From assembly GCA_005116955.1 (NCBI GenBank), contig SWDI01000005.1, positions 434,962 to 498,961 of the forward strand: 64,000 nt of DNA, written 5' to 3'. The DNA comes from Nitrospira sp. Its GTDB lineage: Bacteria > Nitrospirota > Nitrospiria > Nitrospirales > Nitrospiraceae. Below, one piece after another: positions 34,757-43,310 of this stretch (position 1 is the stretch's first letter; each line of letters starts with the position of its first letter). The notes beneath the pieces are model-generated. The model was not told the origin of the DNA. It saw only the letters and a list, made by a program, of their open reading frames with translations, and searched no databases. The position numbers and the translations under genes are program-made.

Positions 34757-36475
34757 CTACCCAAGCCCCATCAGCTTCGACAGGTTCAGATCGAACGCCA
34801 CCACCGGCATGGAGATCTGCCAGCGTTCGAGGACTTCTGGATGGACTTCGCCAATGACGCCGACTGGCTTACCCGAAACGAGGATACGGCCGGCACGGCC
34901 TTCCAGAAAAGATGGATGCTGCAGTGGCTCAAGGCTATAGTCCTTGCCGAGGTAGTAACACAGCACATCCAGACAGGAATGGATTTCTGAGAAATGGGTG
35001 GTGGCGTGAGCGATCAAGGCGCCTATCATGGTTTCAGTTCGAGACCCCAACTCGTGGATCCCGTCGGGAATCGCCACATCACCGGCCTCGAAGAGGCGAT
35101 GGGGGTAGAATGCCCGACTCGAAGCGGCTTCGATACGCAGCAGTGATGGCAACATCCATTGTCGGAGGCAGGAGAAGCTGAGCGACATGACGTTATCAAC
35201 CTCGACTGTCCTTCCCCATTCCGTTCCTTCCAGACGCATAGCACGGCAATACTGATCCGGTGAGCCGAGAATGTTCGAAATGATTTCCTGAAAGCCGAGT
35301 CCCACCATCAATTCTCGAGATCGATCGGACAGCTGCTCAATGGGGGATAATCCTCCCACTGTAAATTGCGCCGGCATGACGGGAGTAAACTCAGCATACC
35401 CACGACTCATGGCGACATCTTCCACCACATCCATCGTATGCATGAGATCATGGCGGTATGGTGGGAGCTTGGCTTTCACCGACCCCTTTTCTGCCGACAC
35501 GTCATACCCATAGGCCTCAAGAGCCTGCTTCACCATTACCTCGCCGAGCTCTTGGCCCAATGCCTGTTCAATCGCTTTCATCTGAATGGTCGCTGGCTTC
35601 CCGAAATCTTGAGGTGTTTTAACCCGTGTGCCCAGCACCGTGCTCGTTGGATACCGTACTTCCACCGGCTCGATGATTGCGCCGCGGTCGGCCAAATTCG
35701 CCGCGAAGATGTTCAACGACAGAATCACCATGCGCAGGTCTGTCCCGGTCACTTCAACGAAGAGCTCATCATCACCCACCCGTACCTCTCCGATTTCCCG
35801 GCTATTGATAATCGGGGGAAAGGACAACGGTTGAGCCTTCGCATCTCGAAGGATGGGGAGCAAACTTTGGACGGCCAAGATAGGCCCATACTCCAACCCC
35901 TTGGGATGAACCATGAGGATTTCCGATAGGGTCATCGCCGTTTCCATACCCAGCGGGGTAAACCGGACTTCGTCCGGTTTCACCAGCTCATAGGTCACGG
36001 GAAAGGTAATGTTCCGCAGTTGGTAGATTCCGATGGAGACCGTCTTGCGCTTCCGCCCAAAGATGTCGGCCAACTTCTCCTGCGTTTGAATTAGTTGAGC
36101 CAACCCCTTCTCAGTCACCCGATATCCCTTGGCCGTACAGGCTGCCACATACGGACGCACCTGCTCCATGCCGGGCTTCACGATCAGATGATGCGGCGAC
36201 GTCGGTGTTTTGTCGAAGAAGGGATACGGCTTCAACCGGCCTTGTTGTTTGATGCGAATTTGTCGAGCAATCCCCTCGCAACACCAGAGGTCCGGCCGAT
36301 TGCTGTCTTGCAGTTCGATGCGTAACTCTCCGGTTTCCGGATTGTGCCCCTTCAGCTCGCCCTTCACGAGCATGAGCCAATCTTCCAACTGCGCCATCGG
36401 AATACCACGGGCGACACCGCCTTCACTCGTCAGAAGCGACTCTAAATCGTCCTTGAAAATCGTGATGGTAGGCAT
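34757..36475 (-). CDS. pheT: Phenylalanyl-tRNA synthetase beta subunit, archaeal/eukaryotic type
   Basis: A 572-aa protein. It begins directly with MPTITIFKDDLESLL and the B1-like segment, and has the B3/B4 region (NSREIGEV, FVEVTGTD) and a B5 domain (YDVSAEKGSVKAKLPPYRHDLMHTMDVVEDVAMSRGY, with the class II-like fold core after). It lacks the ~150-residue N-terminal tRNA-binding OB domain and the C-terminal anticodon domain of ordinary bacterial PheT (~800 aa), so size and layout match the archaeal/spirochaete form. pheS lies 8 bases upstream. Convergent with rplT. Confidence 0.9.
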   Translation of the reverse strand: MPTITIFKDDLESLLTSEGGVARGIPMAQLEDWLMLVKGELKGHNPETGELRIELQDSNRPDLWCCEGIARQIRIKQQGRLKPYPFFDKTPTSPHHLIVKPGMEQVRPYVAACTAKGYRVTEKGLAQLIQTQEKLADIFGRKRKTVSIGIYQLRNITFPVTYELVKPDEVRFTPLGMETAMTLSEILMVHPKGLEYGPILAVQSLLPILRDAKAQPLSFPPIINSREIGEVRVGDDELFVEVTGTDLRMVILSLNIFAANLADRGAIIEPVEVRYPTSTVLGTRVKTPQDFGKPATIQMKAIEQALGQELGEVMVKQALEAYGYDVSAEKGSVKAKLPPYRHDLMHTMDVVEDVAMSRGYAEFTPVMPAQFTVGGLSPIEQLSDRSRELMVGLGFQEIISNILGSPDQYCRAMRLEGTEWGRTVEVDNVMSLSFSCLRQWMLPSLLRIEAASSRAFYPHRLFEAGDVAIPDGIHELGSRTETMIGALIAHATTHFSEIHSCLDVLCYYLGKDYSLEPLQHPSFLEGRAGRILVSGKPVGVIGEVHPEVLERWQISMPVVAFDLNLSKLMGLG

Positions 36476-36483
36476 ATGTGGAG

Positions 36484-38049
36484 TTAGAACAGCCCTCTGG
36501 TCGTGCGGATCAATTCCAGGTTATCGGTAAAGAGTTCCCGTATGTCATGGATGCCCAACGCCACCATCGCCATACGATCGAGACCCAGCCCCCAGGCGAT
36601 GACCGGCACCGTCACGCCGAGCGGCAACGTCACTTCGGAGCGAAAGAGACCCGCGCCGCCGAGTTCCATCCATCCCAAGCGTGGATGCCTCACATGCATC
36701 TCGACCGACGGTTCAGTGAACGGGAAGTAGGCCGGTAAGAACTTCACATCCTTCGCCTGCGCCACTTCCCGGGCAAACAAATTCAAGAGCCCCAGCAGTG
36801 TCCGAAAGTTGATGTCTTCTCCCAGCACGATCCCCTCCACCTGGAAGAAATCCGTGGCGTGGGTGGCGTCGACTTGGTCATAGCGAAAACACCGGGCGAT
36901 CGAGAAATACTTCCCGGGAATCTGCGGCGAGGCGGCAAGCGTTCGAGCCGACACCGCCGTGCCCTGGCTCCGCAATACCAACCGTTTAGCCCGATGCACA
37001 TCAAACGAATAGCCCCAACCTGTGGAACCAGTCTCCGCGCCGTTCTCATGCACCTTGGCCACACGCGACAAGAACGGCTCGTCCACGGCGGTGGTATGGC
37101 TGGGCTCCTTGATAAAATAGACGTCATGAATGTCTCGAGCCGGATGGAATTGCGGCATGAACAGGGCATCCATATCCCAGAACTCGGTTTCGACCAGCGC
37201 CCCCCGCATCTCCTGGAACCCCATGCTCACAAGTTTGGTTTTGACCGTATCGAGAAATTCGCGATAGGGATGTTTCTTTCCTGTTCCAATACGAGGCGGG
37301 CGTAGACTGATCGTGTACTTTCTCAATCGCGTCTGACGCCAACTCCCATCTTTCAACAAGTCGGGAGTCAACTGCGAGACTTCTTCAGCGACCCCCTGCG
37401 TCAGCAATTGCGCCGCCGCACCAGCTCCGTCCGGTGACAAGATAAATGAGCGGGCCACCCGCTCGTCCACACGAAACGGTTCCTTGGCATTGCCACGCTT
37501 CACGGCAAAGTCTTCGATGACCTGCCGATGGGCTTCCGTGAAGCTCTTCAGCTCTTTCGGTGAGTCATGCATTTCCCCCAGGAGGGGTCGGAGTGCCTCG
37601 GCAGTCGGGCTCGGGCGTCCAGTTGTTTCGATGCACCCTCCCTGGATGATCAGCACCACCCCTTCCTTTTTAAGTCGCCCGACAGCTTTGCTGACATCCG
37701 AAGGGTCCAGTCCGCCTTGCGACTGAAGGTCGGGAATAGTCAGTCTCTTCCCGGTGCTAGTGGCTTCCCGCGCAGCCGCCAAGACTCGCTCGATGGGCGA
37801 GGCGGTCTGGTGATACTCCTCCCCGATCTTCGTCAGCGAGACGATGGGAGTCACCGTTTCCGTCTGGACCGTGATGAGAGACTTGGCCAATAACCACTCG
37901 ACCGCCATGCTGAGTTGAGACGCCTCCAACTCAGCTGCGTCGGCCAACTGTTCGCTGCCTAGAGCGGTTCCCGACGGGCGAAGCCCTAGGGTCGTGAGTA
38001 CTTTAATTTCGAGAGGGTGCAGACTGTCGATGAGTGTGGAGATGTCCAC
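36484..38049 (-). CDS. pheS: Phenylalanyl-tRNA synthetase alpha subunit, archaeal/eukaryotic type
   Basis: A 521-aa protein. The first ~200 residues are winged-helix domains (LHPLEIKVLTTLGL, LEASQLSMAVEWLLAKSLI, DPSDVSKAVGRLKKEGV) in place of the coiled-coil of bacterial PheS (~340 aa). The catalytic core follows with HPARDIHDVYF, RCFRYDQVDATHATDFFQVEG (motif 2) and the motif 3 AWGLGLDRMAMVALGI. It charges tRNA-Phe as a heterotetramer with PheT. The layout is archaeal-type, as in spirochaetes. ATG at 38049. Confidence 0.93.
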   Translation of the reverse strand: MDISTLIDSLHPLEIKVLTTLGLRPSGTALGSEQLADAAELEASQLSMAVEWLLAKSLITVQTETVTPIVSLTKIGEEYHQTASPIERVLAAAREATSTGKRLTIPDLQSQGGLDPSDVSKAVGRLKKEGVVLIIQGGCIETTGRPSPTAEALRPLLGEMHDSPKELKSFTEAHRQVIEDFAVKRGNAKEPFRVDERVARSFILSPDGAGAAAQLLTQGVAEEVSQLTPDLLKDGSWRQTRLRKYTISLRPPRIGTGKKHPYREFLDTVKTKLVSMGFQEMRGALVETEFWDMDALFMPQFHPARDIHDVYFIKEPSHTTAVDEPFLSRVAKVHENGAETGSTGWGYSFDVHRAKRLVLRSQGTAVSARTLAASPQIPGKYFSIARCFRYDQVDATHATDFFQVEGIVLGEDINFRTLLGLLNLFAREVAQAKDVKFLPAYFPFTEPSVEMHVRHPRLGWMELGGAGLFRSEVTLPLGVTVPVIAWGLGLDRMAMVALGIHDIRELFTDNLELIRTTRGLF

Positions 38050-38058
38050 CTGAGCCGC

Positions 38059-38760
38059 CTATTGATGGACCGCGGCGCGTGACGCCGGCAAGACGGCCAT
38101 TGCTCCAGCCGCCCGCATGGCCGCAATGGTAGGTGTATAGTCGCGTTGAGAAAAAATCGCGGACCCTGCCACGAGGACCGTCGCTCCGGCGGCCACGATC
38201 TCTCGAGCATTCTCCACTTTGACGCCACCGTCGACTTCCAGCAGTGCCTGGCTTTTAATCTTGTCCAACAATGCCCGTGTATCGGCGATTTTCCTGAGCA
38301 CCGATGGAATAAACTTTTGCCCGCCGAATCCAGGATTCACCGACATGATCAACACCAGATCGACATCTCCCAAGATCTCCTGAAGCAACGAAAGTGGCGT
38401 CGCAGGATTTAAGGTTACTCCAGCCTTGATCCCCCGTTCCTTAATCGATTGAATCGTTCGATGCAGATGCGGGCAGGCCTCAACATGCACAGTCAAATAG
38501 TCAGCTCCGGCATCAACAAACTCAGGAATGAACGCATCGGCGTTGGTGATCATCAAATGAACGTCGAGCGGAAGCTTGGTGACTTTTTTGAGACTTTCGA
38601 CAATAGGTGGCCCCACTGTCAAGTTCGGCACGAAATGGCCGTCCATCACGTCCACGTGAAGGAAATCGGCGCCCGCACGCTCCACGGCGGCGACCTCGTC
38701 AGCCAACCGTGCGAAATCTGCAGACAGGATCGAGGGCGCGATGTACAACGGTTGCCCCAT
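38059..38760 (-). CDS. rpe: Ribulose-phosphate 3-epimerase
   Basis: A 233-aa TIM-barrel enzyme that interconverts ribulose-5-P and xylulose-5-P. Seen: APSILSADFARL, HVDVMDGHFVPNLTVGPP (metal His and Asp), LDVHLMI, VNPGFGGQKF and EVDGGVK. The ATG at 38760 follows AAGGGGTA and overlaps the rsmB stop (TAATG); the longer frame to 38808 is inside rsmB. Order fmt-rsmB-rpe is common. Confidence 0.96.
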   Translation of the reverse strand: MGQPLYIAPSILSADFARLADEVAAVERAGADFLHVDVMDGHFVPNLTVGPPIVESLKKVTKLPLDVHLMITNADAFIPEFVDAGADYLTVHVEACPHLHRTIQSIKERGIKAGVTLNPATPLSLLQEILGDVDLVLIMSVNPGFGGQKFIPSVLRKIADTRALLDKIKSQALLEVDGGVKVENAREIVAAGATVLVAGSAIFSQRDYTPTIAAMRAAGAMAVLPASRAAVHQ

Positions 38761-40181
38761 TACCCCTTTTTCCTTAACCGAGCGGCGTAAAATCCGTCCA
38801 TTCCACAATCATTACCCATGGTGGAGAGCGCCCCGCACACGGTCACAAAGGGGAGCGCCGCAGAAGTAAGCCACGGGGCCACGGATTCACGCATCCAGTC
38901 GTGATGGTCCTTGCAAAAGCTGCTCACAACCTCTTCAGTTTCTTCGGTTTCTGCTGAACAGGTACTATAGACCAGCACCCCACCGGGTCGCAAGCAAGAA
39001 GCCACCGAGGCAAGGATTTCAGCTTGAAGTGTCTGGTGCCTGGCGAACGTCGAACTGTCCTTCCGCCATTTCGCTTCAGGGTGTCGGCGCAACACACCCA
39101 GCCCACTGCACGGGGCATCCACGAGTATCCGATCGAATAGCGGTGGTTCCGTATGGAGGTTCGGCCCGCGGGTGATCACCCCGGCCCATTCGGATGGTGT
39201 TCTCACATCGCTAACAATTGGCACGACGCTCCTCACGCCCAACCGTCCACAATTTTGTCGGAGGAGGTCCATCCGAAAACTCTTCCGATCAACCGCGTAG
39301 ATCGTTCCACGATCACCCATGCGTTCGGCAAGATGCGTTGTCTTGCCGCCTGGAGCGGCGCAGGCATCCAGCACGGTTTCGCCAGGTTGCGGATCAAGGA
39401 TCCAAGGAATGAGTTGAGCCGCTTCATCTTCCACATAGAAATCGCCAGACTGAAACCCTGGCAACGCCGTGACAGCCTGGCCTTTTTCCAACACCACCCC
39501 GACAGGACTGACGGCGGTTGGGTGTGCCTCAATACTGGCCTGCCGCAACTTCTCCAAAAACTCTTCTCTGGTCAGTCGATTGGCGTTCACTCGCAGGGTG
39601 AGACTTGGGGCCGTACTGCTTGCTCGACAAGCCGATTCTGCTTGTTCAAGTCCCATTCGGCCGAGCCACCGCTCTATCAGCCATATTGGGATTCCATACC
39701 GAATAGATAACGATTGAGCCGGATAACTTGCTGGGTCTGGAAAAGGTGGCGCCGGCACACGAACAAGATTGCGCAGGACTCCGTTCACCAACCCACTCCA
39801 ATCGCGGCCTAATTGTTTCGCGTAGGACTTCGTCAAGAGAACGGTTTCGTTCACGGCTGCGGAAGCCGGGATACGATCGAGAAACAGCAGCTGGTAGGCA
39901 CCAAGCCGCAGTAACATTTGGACGACCATCGGCAATCTGTGGAGAGGTTTGGCGAGAACCGCATCAAGTCTCCAATCAACCGTCTCCTGTCGCCGTAAGG
40001 TCCCGTACACCAGTTCCATTACCAGCGAGCGGTCACGGGGCTGAGGAATTGATGTGGCTCGTTGTTCGATCAGCTCATCGAGTGTGTCATCAGTTCGTTG
40101 ACAGGACAGGAGGATAGAGAGCGCAATAGACCGTGGAGAGAGCCCTCGCGTATCAGTACCAACCGGTCTTTCGTCACTCAT
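38760..40181 (-). CDS. rsmB: 16S rRNA (cytosine-967-C5)-methyltransferase
   Basis: A 473-aa SAM-dependent enzyme. An N-terminal NusB-like RNA-binding domain (~15-150) precedes the methyltransferase domain with DACAAPGGKTTHLAE (SAM motif I), VDAPCSGLG (catalytic Cys in the PC motif) and YSTCSAETEETEEVV (second Cys). The C-terminus DGFYAARLRKKG is typical. ATG at 40181 is chosen although its ribosome binding site is weak. fmt lies directly upstream, rpe overlaps downstream. Confidence 0.94.
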   Translation of the reverse strand: MSDERPVGTDTRGLSPRSIALSILLSCQRTDDTLDELIEQRATSIPQPRDRSLVMELVYGTLRRQETVDWRLDAVLAKPLHRLPMVVQMLLRLGAYQLLFLDRIPASAAVNETVLLTKSYAKQLGRDWSGLVNGVLRNLVRVPAPPFPDPASYPAQSLSIRYGIPIWLIERWLGRMGLEQAESACRASSTAPSLTLRVNANRLTREEFLEKLRQASIEAHPTAVSPVGVVLEKGQAVTALPGFQSGDFYVEDEAAQLIPWILDPQPGETVLDACAAPGGKTTHLAERMGDRGTIYAVDRKSFRMDLLRQNCGRLGVRSVVPIVSDVRTPSEWAGVITRGPNLHTEPPLFDRILVDAPCSGLGVLRRHPEAKWRKDSSTFARHQTLQAEILASVASCLRPGGVLVYSTCSAETEETEEVVSSFCKDHHDWMRESVAPWLTSAALPFVTVCGALSTMGNDCGMDGFYAARLRKKG

Positions 40182-40221
40182 AGTTGGAACAAGGAGATGG
40201 CGACTGTTGTGAAGAGAAGAG

Positions 40222-41163
40222 TTACGCAACCGGTGAACCCAATTGCATACCGGCCGTGACGCGGTGCCCAGTCAGGAATTGGACGACCGACATGCGTTTC
40301 GAATTGGCCGTTTGGATTTCATGGATCTCAAGAACGCCCTCGCCTGTCGCCACCAGAATCACCTGCTTATTCACCGTGACGATCGTTCCAGGTCTCTCGG
40401 TCGTCGCACCCATAATCGAGACTGCTTTCCATATGTTCCACCGCTCCTCACCCAAAAACGTATACGCCCCTGGCCAAGGAGTAAGCCCTCGTACCCGATT
40501 GGCAAGCGACGTGGCGTTCATTGTCCAATCGATCAGGCCGTCTTCTTTTTTCAAGAGCGGCGCCATAGTTGCCTGTCCATCATCTTGCCTCTTCGGCACC
40601 AACGTCCCTGCTTTCAACTGTGCGATCGTATCGACGAGTAGCCGACCACCCAACTCCGCCAGACGAGGCGCCAATGTCCCGGCTGTATCATCAAGCGAGA
40701 TGTCCAACTCCCCTTGGAGCAGCATCGGTCCCGTATCCATTCCTTCATCCATGAGCATCGTGGTAATACCCGTTTTGGTCTCACCATTGATGACGGCCCA
40801 CTGGACCGGCGCCGCGCCTCGATATTTCGGCAGCAGAGACCCGTGGACATTCACGCAACCCATCGGTGGGAGCCGAAGAATCGGCGTGTGCAGAATCCGT
40901 CCGAAGGCTGTGACCGCGATGAGATCAGGCTGCCAGGCGGAAAGGGCCTGCAAGAACTCGGGTGTACGAATTTTGAGCGGCTGTAGAAGCGGAATGCCGG
41001 CACGCTCCGCGACCAGTTTCACGGGCGGCGCGACGAGCTGATGACCTCTTCCCTTCGGTCGATCCGGCTGCGTGACGACTCCGACCACCTGATCGCCGGA
41101 TCGAACAAGTGCCTCAAGCGACGGGACGGCGAATTCTGGTGTGCCCATGAAGACGATCCGCAT
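40222..41163 (-). CDS. fmt: Methionyl-tRNA formyltransferase
   Basis: A 313-aa enzyme that formylates initiator Met-tRNA. N-terminal MRIVFMGTPEFAVPSLEAL, the catalytic NVHGSLLPKYRGAAPVQWAV (Asn, His) and GITTMLMDEGMDTGPML (Asp) are present; the C-terminal OB-like domain (TPWPGAYTFL) follows. It sits back to back with the initiator tRNA gene (starts 88 bases apart), a fitting arrangement. No def gene adjoins it. Confidence 0.96.
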   Translation of the reverse strand: MRIVFMGTPEFAVPSLEALVRSGDQVVGVVTQPDRPKGRGHQLVAPPVKLVAERAGIPLLQPLKIRTPEFLQALSAWQPDLIAVTAFGRILHTPILRLPPMGCVNVHGSLLPKYRGAAPVQWAVINGETKTGITTMLMDEGMDTGPMLLQGELDISLDDTAGTLAPRLAELGGRLLVDTIAQLKAGTLVPKRQDDGQATMAPLLKKEDGLIDWTMNATSLANRVRGLTPWPGAYTFLGEERWNIWKAVSIMGATTERPGTIVTVNKQVILVATGEGVLEIHEIQTANSKRMSVVQFLTGHRVTAGMQLGSPVA

Positions 41164-41215
41164 GCTATCGCTTTAACATCGTGATTCCGAGAATGCAATC
41201 AGGAGACACCTCAAC

Positions 41216-41242
41216 TTGACTTGTCATTCAACGCTTTGTTAG
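41216..41242 (+). promoter_or_regulatory. Predicted promoter of tRNA-fMet
   Basis: TTGACT (41216-41221), 15 bases, TGTTAG (41237-41242), nine bases before the tRNA; the same layout as the tRNA-Val promoter. Confidence 0.45.
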
Positions 41243-41250
41243 TCTCCGAC

Positions 41251-41305
<55 letters not shown>

Positions 41306-41327
<22 letters not shown>

Positions 41328-42946
41328 CGAAGATTTAACTCCAGTTTTCCTTTATTTAATAACATTACAAGCCCGTCGTACCGTCCGGTGAGGGTCGCCT
41401 CTAGGTGGCCCTCCGGCGACGGCTTGAGCCAGATCTCTCCGACCAGAGCCCGCACCTGCTCCCTGGCCTGGGGAAGGTGTTTTAGGGAACGCTCCCCTAT
41501 CTTATCGATCAATGCCTGATAGCGTTCCTTGGCGCGTGGTAGCATCGTTATGATCGCGTCTGATGTTTCCTCACTCGCCCGTTGCAGGCGAGCCCGTTCC
41601 GCTTCGGCTTTCTCTAATTCTGATTTTGTCGTCGGCGTCAGGATGCCTGCCTTGATTGCTTTCGTGATATTCGCAATTTCTTTTTCGACTTTGAGGAGCT
41701 GAGAGGGGTCCGGTTTTCGTTCTCGGCGGCGTTCCGTCAACAGCCGGGTGGACTCCTTGATGAAGAGGTCCAGGCCCTCTTGAGTGAAAAGGTCACGCTT
41801 GAGGCTAGCTAAAATTTTTTCTTCCGCCAAGCTGCGTGAGACGCGTAGGTTGTTGTGACAGACAGTTGGGCCCCGGTCCTTGTGGCCGGCGCAGCCATAT
41901 TGATAGTAACTCTGCATCACGAAATTTGACTCGCACACCGCGCATTTCAATAGGCTGGACAAAAGATATTTAGGGCTGCGTGGCCTGGTCGAGACCCACT
42001 TCTTCTGCATTTTGCGCCGCTGCTGAACCCGGTCCCAGAGGTCCTGCGGAATGATCCGCAACTCAGGGTGTTCAGTGACGATCCACTCCGATTCCGGGCG
42101 TAGCTCTGGACGGCGGCGCTTCCTGTCACGCCCCTTGATCCACTTCCGCCGATTCCATATCACCCGCCCAATATAAATGGGATTACTCAGGATGCCGGTG
42201 GCACGGCGTAACTCTCCGTGCAGGACCGTGGCGGCCCAAGTCCCATACCGAGCTGAATGTACCTTGCGATTGTAGGAGGCTCCTGGAGAAGGGATCTTGC
42301 GCTGGTTCAGTTCCTCAGCAATCTGTCGGGGAGATTTCCCATTGTCGTACCACTCGAAAATTTGTCGTACCACTTGGGCCTGCTCAGGGTCGATTTTTCG
42401 CCGTACTGCGAGTATTTTCGGACGACCCAGCGCATCCTTCTCTGTAGGGTGCTCGATTGGGATGTGACGGTAACCATAATTCCTTCCACCGCAATTATTG
42501 CCTTTAAGTGCTTCCCTGGTGAGCGCTTTATAGGTGTGCTTAGCCAGATCAACAAGGTACTGTTGGTTCATGATGCCCTTGACCCCGGACATCAGCTCGT
42601 GACCTTCGTTTGCCGTGTCGATTCCGTCGGTGACGCCGATTAACCGCAACCCCCAATCCTCCACGAAATCGCGACGTGTCAACTCCACTTCAACACTGTC
42701 GCGGGAAAGACGCGAGAAGTCGTGCACCAGGAGAATATCGAATTGCTTATCTTCAGCGTCTACAAGCATCTGCTGGTATGAAGGACGTTTGCGTGTTGCC
42801 CCGGAAATGGCTTTGTCGGCGTACCGCTGAACGATCTTCCAATCCTCGCGCTGCTTCGCATACTGTTCACAGATCCGGTACTGGTCCTCAATGGACGTCT
42901 CTCGCTGGTTTTCTGAGGAATACCTTGCATAGATCGCAACTCGCAT
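41306..42946 (-). CDS. Large serine recombinase (integrase of the element)
   Basis: A 546-aa site-specific recombinase. The N-terminal resolvase domain has the catalytic serine in YARYSSENQRETS and the arginine motif HDFSRLSRDSVE. The recombinase domain follows (~165-270), then a zinc ribbon (CAVCESNFV...YGCAGHK...CHNN) and a coiled-coil (~390-460). Its stop lies inside tRNA-fMet: the last codons (GCGERI) come from the host tRNA side of the junction. ATG at 42946 has AAGGAACC before it; the longer frame to 43000 does not. Confidence 0.93.
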
Positions 42947-43058
42947 GGTCGTGGTTCCTTTCCATCTCCGATTCCGCCTTGGCGTGAGCTTGCGATTCAC
43001 TCAACCCATAGGCACGCCAATAACCTACGAGCCGGTTAAACTCCTCTAGGTCGTTCAT
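42888..43058 (-). CDS. Small protein coupled to the recombinase gene
   Basis: A 56-aa frame whose ATG overlaps the stop of the upstream small gene (ATGA) and whose end overlaps the recombinase start by 59 bases in another frame. The N-terminal half (NDLEEFNRLVGYWRAYGLSE) is a plausible amphipathic helix; no family is recognised. The ATGA junction and the good internal ribosome binding sites support it, but it may be chance. Confidence 0.4.
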   Translation of the reverse strand: MNDLEEFNRLVGYWRAYGLSESQAHAKAESEMERNHDHASCDLCKVFLRKPARDVH

Positions 43059-43198
43059 CGGCGTGGGACTTTCACGCCGGCCAGGGCCTTTTCCAAGGTG
43101 GCACGGACGAAGCCGTTGATGGTGAACCCTTCCGCCCGTTTTGCATCGAGCTTTGCCTTCAATTGGGGGGACACGGGCACGAGAATCTTGTTCTTCAT
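43055..43198 (-). CDS. Small ribbon-helix-helix-like protein
   Basis: A 47-aa basic protein: a short strand (KNKILVPVSPQL) then two helices (KAKLDAKRAEGFTINGFVRATLEKAL), the layout of a ribbon-helix-helix DNA-binding protein or an excision-type factor. ATG at 43198 has AAAGGAG seven bases upstream; a second ATG at 43204 is too close to it. A TATAAT box lies at 43243-43248 on the same strand. First gene of a short cascade that ends in the recombinase, so it could regulate it. Confidence 0.6.
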   Translation of the reverse strand: MKNKILVPVSPQLKAKLDAKRAEGFTINGFVRATLEKALAGVKVPRR

Positions 43199-43242
43199 CG
43201 CCATTCTCCTTTCGATAGTAATCTAGGGTTAACTGCTAAGCA

Positions 43243-43248
43243 ATTATA
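43243..43248 (-). promoter_or_regulatory. Possible -10 box of the recombinase cascade
   Basis: A perfect TATAAT on the minus strand, 45 bases before the small ribbon-helix-helix start. No good -35 is seen at 16-18 bases; instead a GCTAGC repeat pair (43257-43274) lies there, possibly an operator. Confidence 0.35.
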
Positions 43249-43310
43249 CCCCTATCGCTAGCGAAGGAGCTAGCACGGCGAATGCCCGATGTCTATTGAG
43301 GTTTAGGGTG

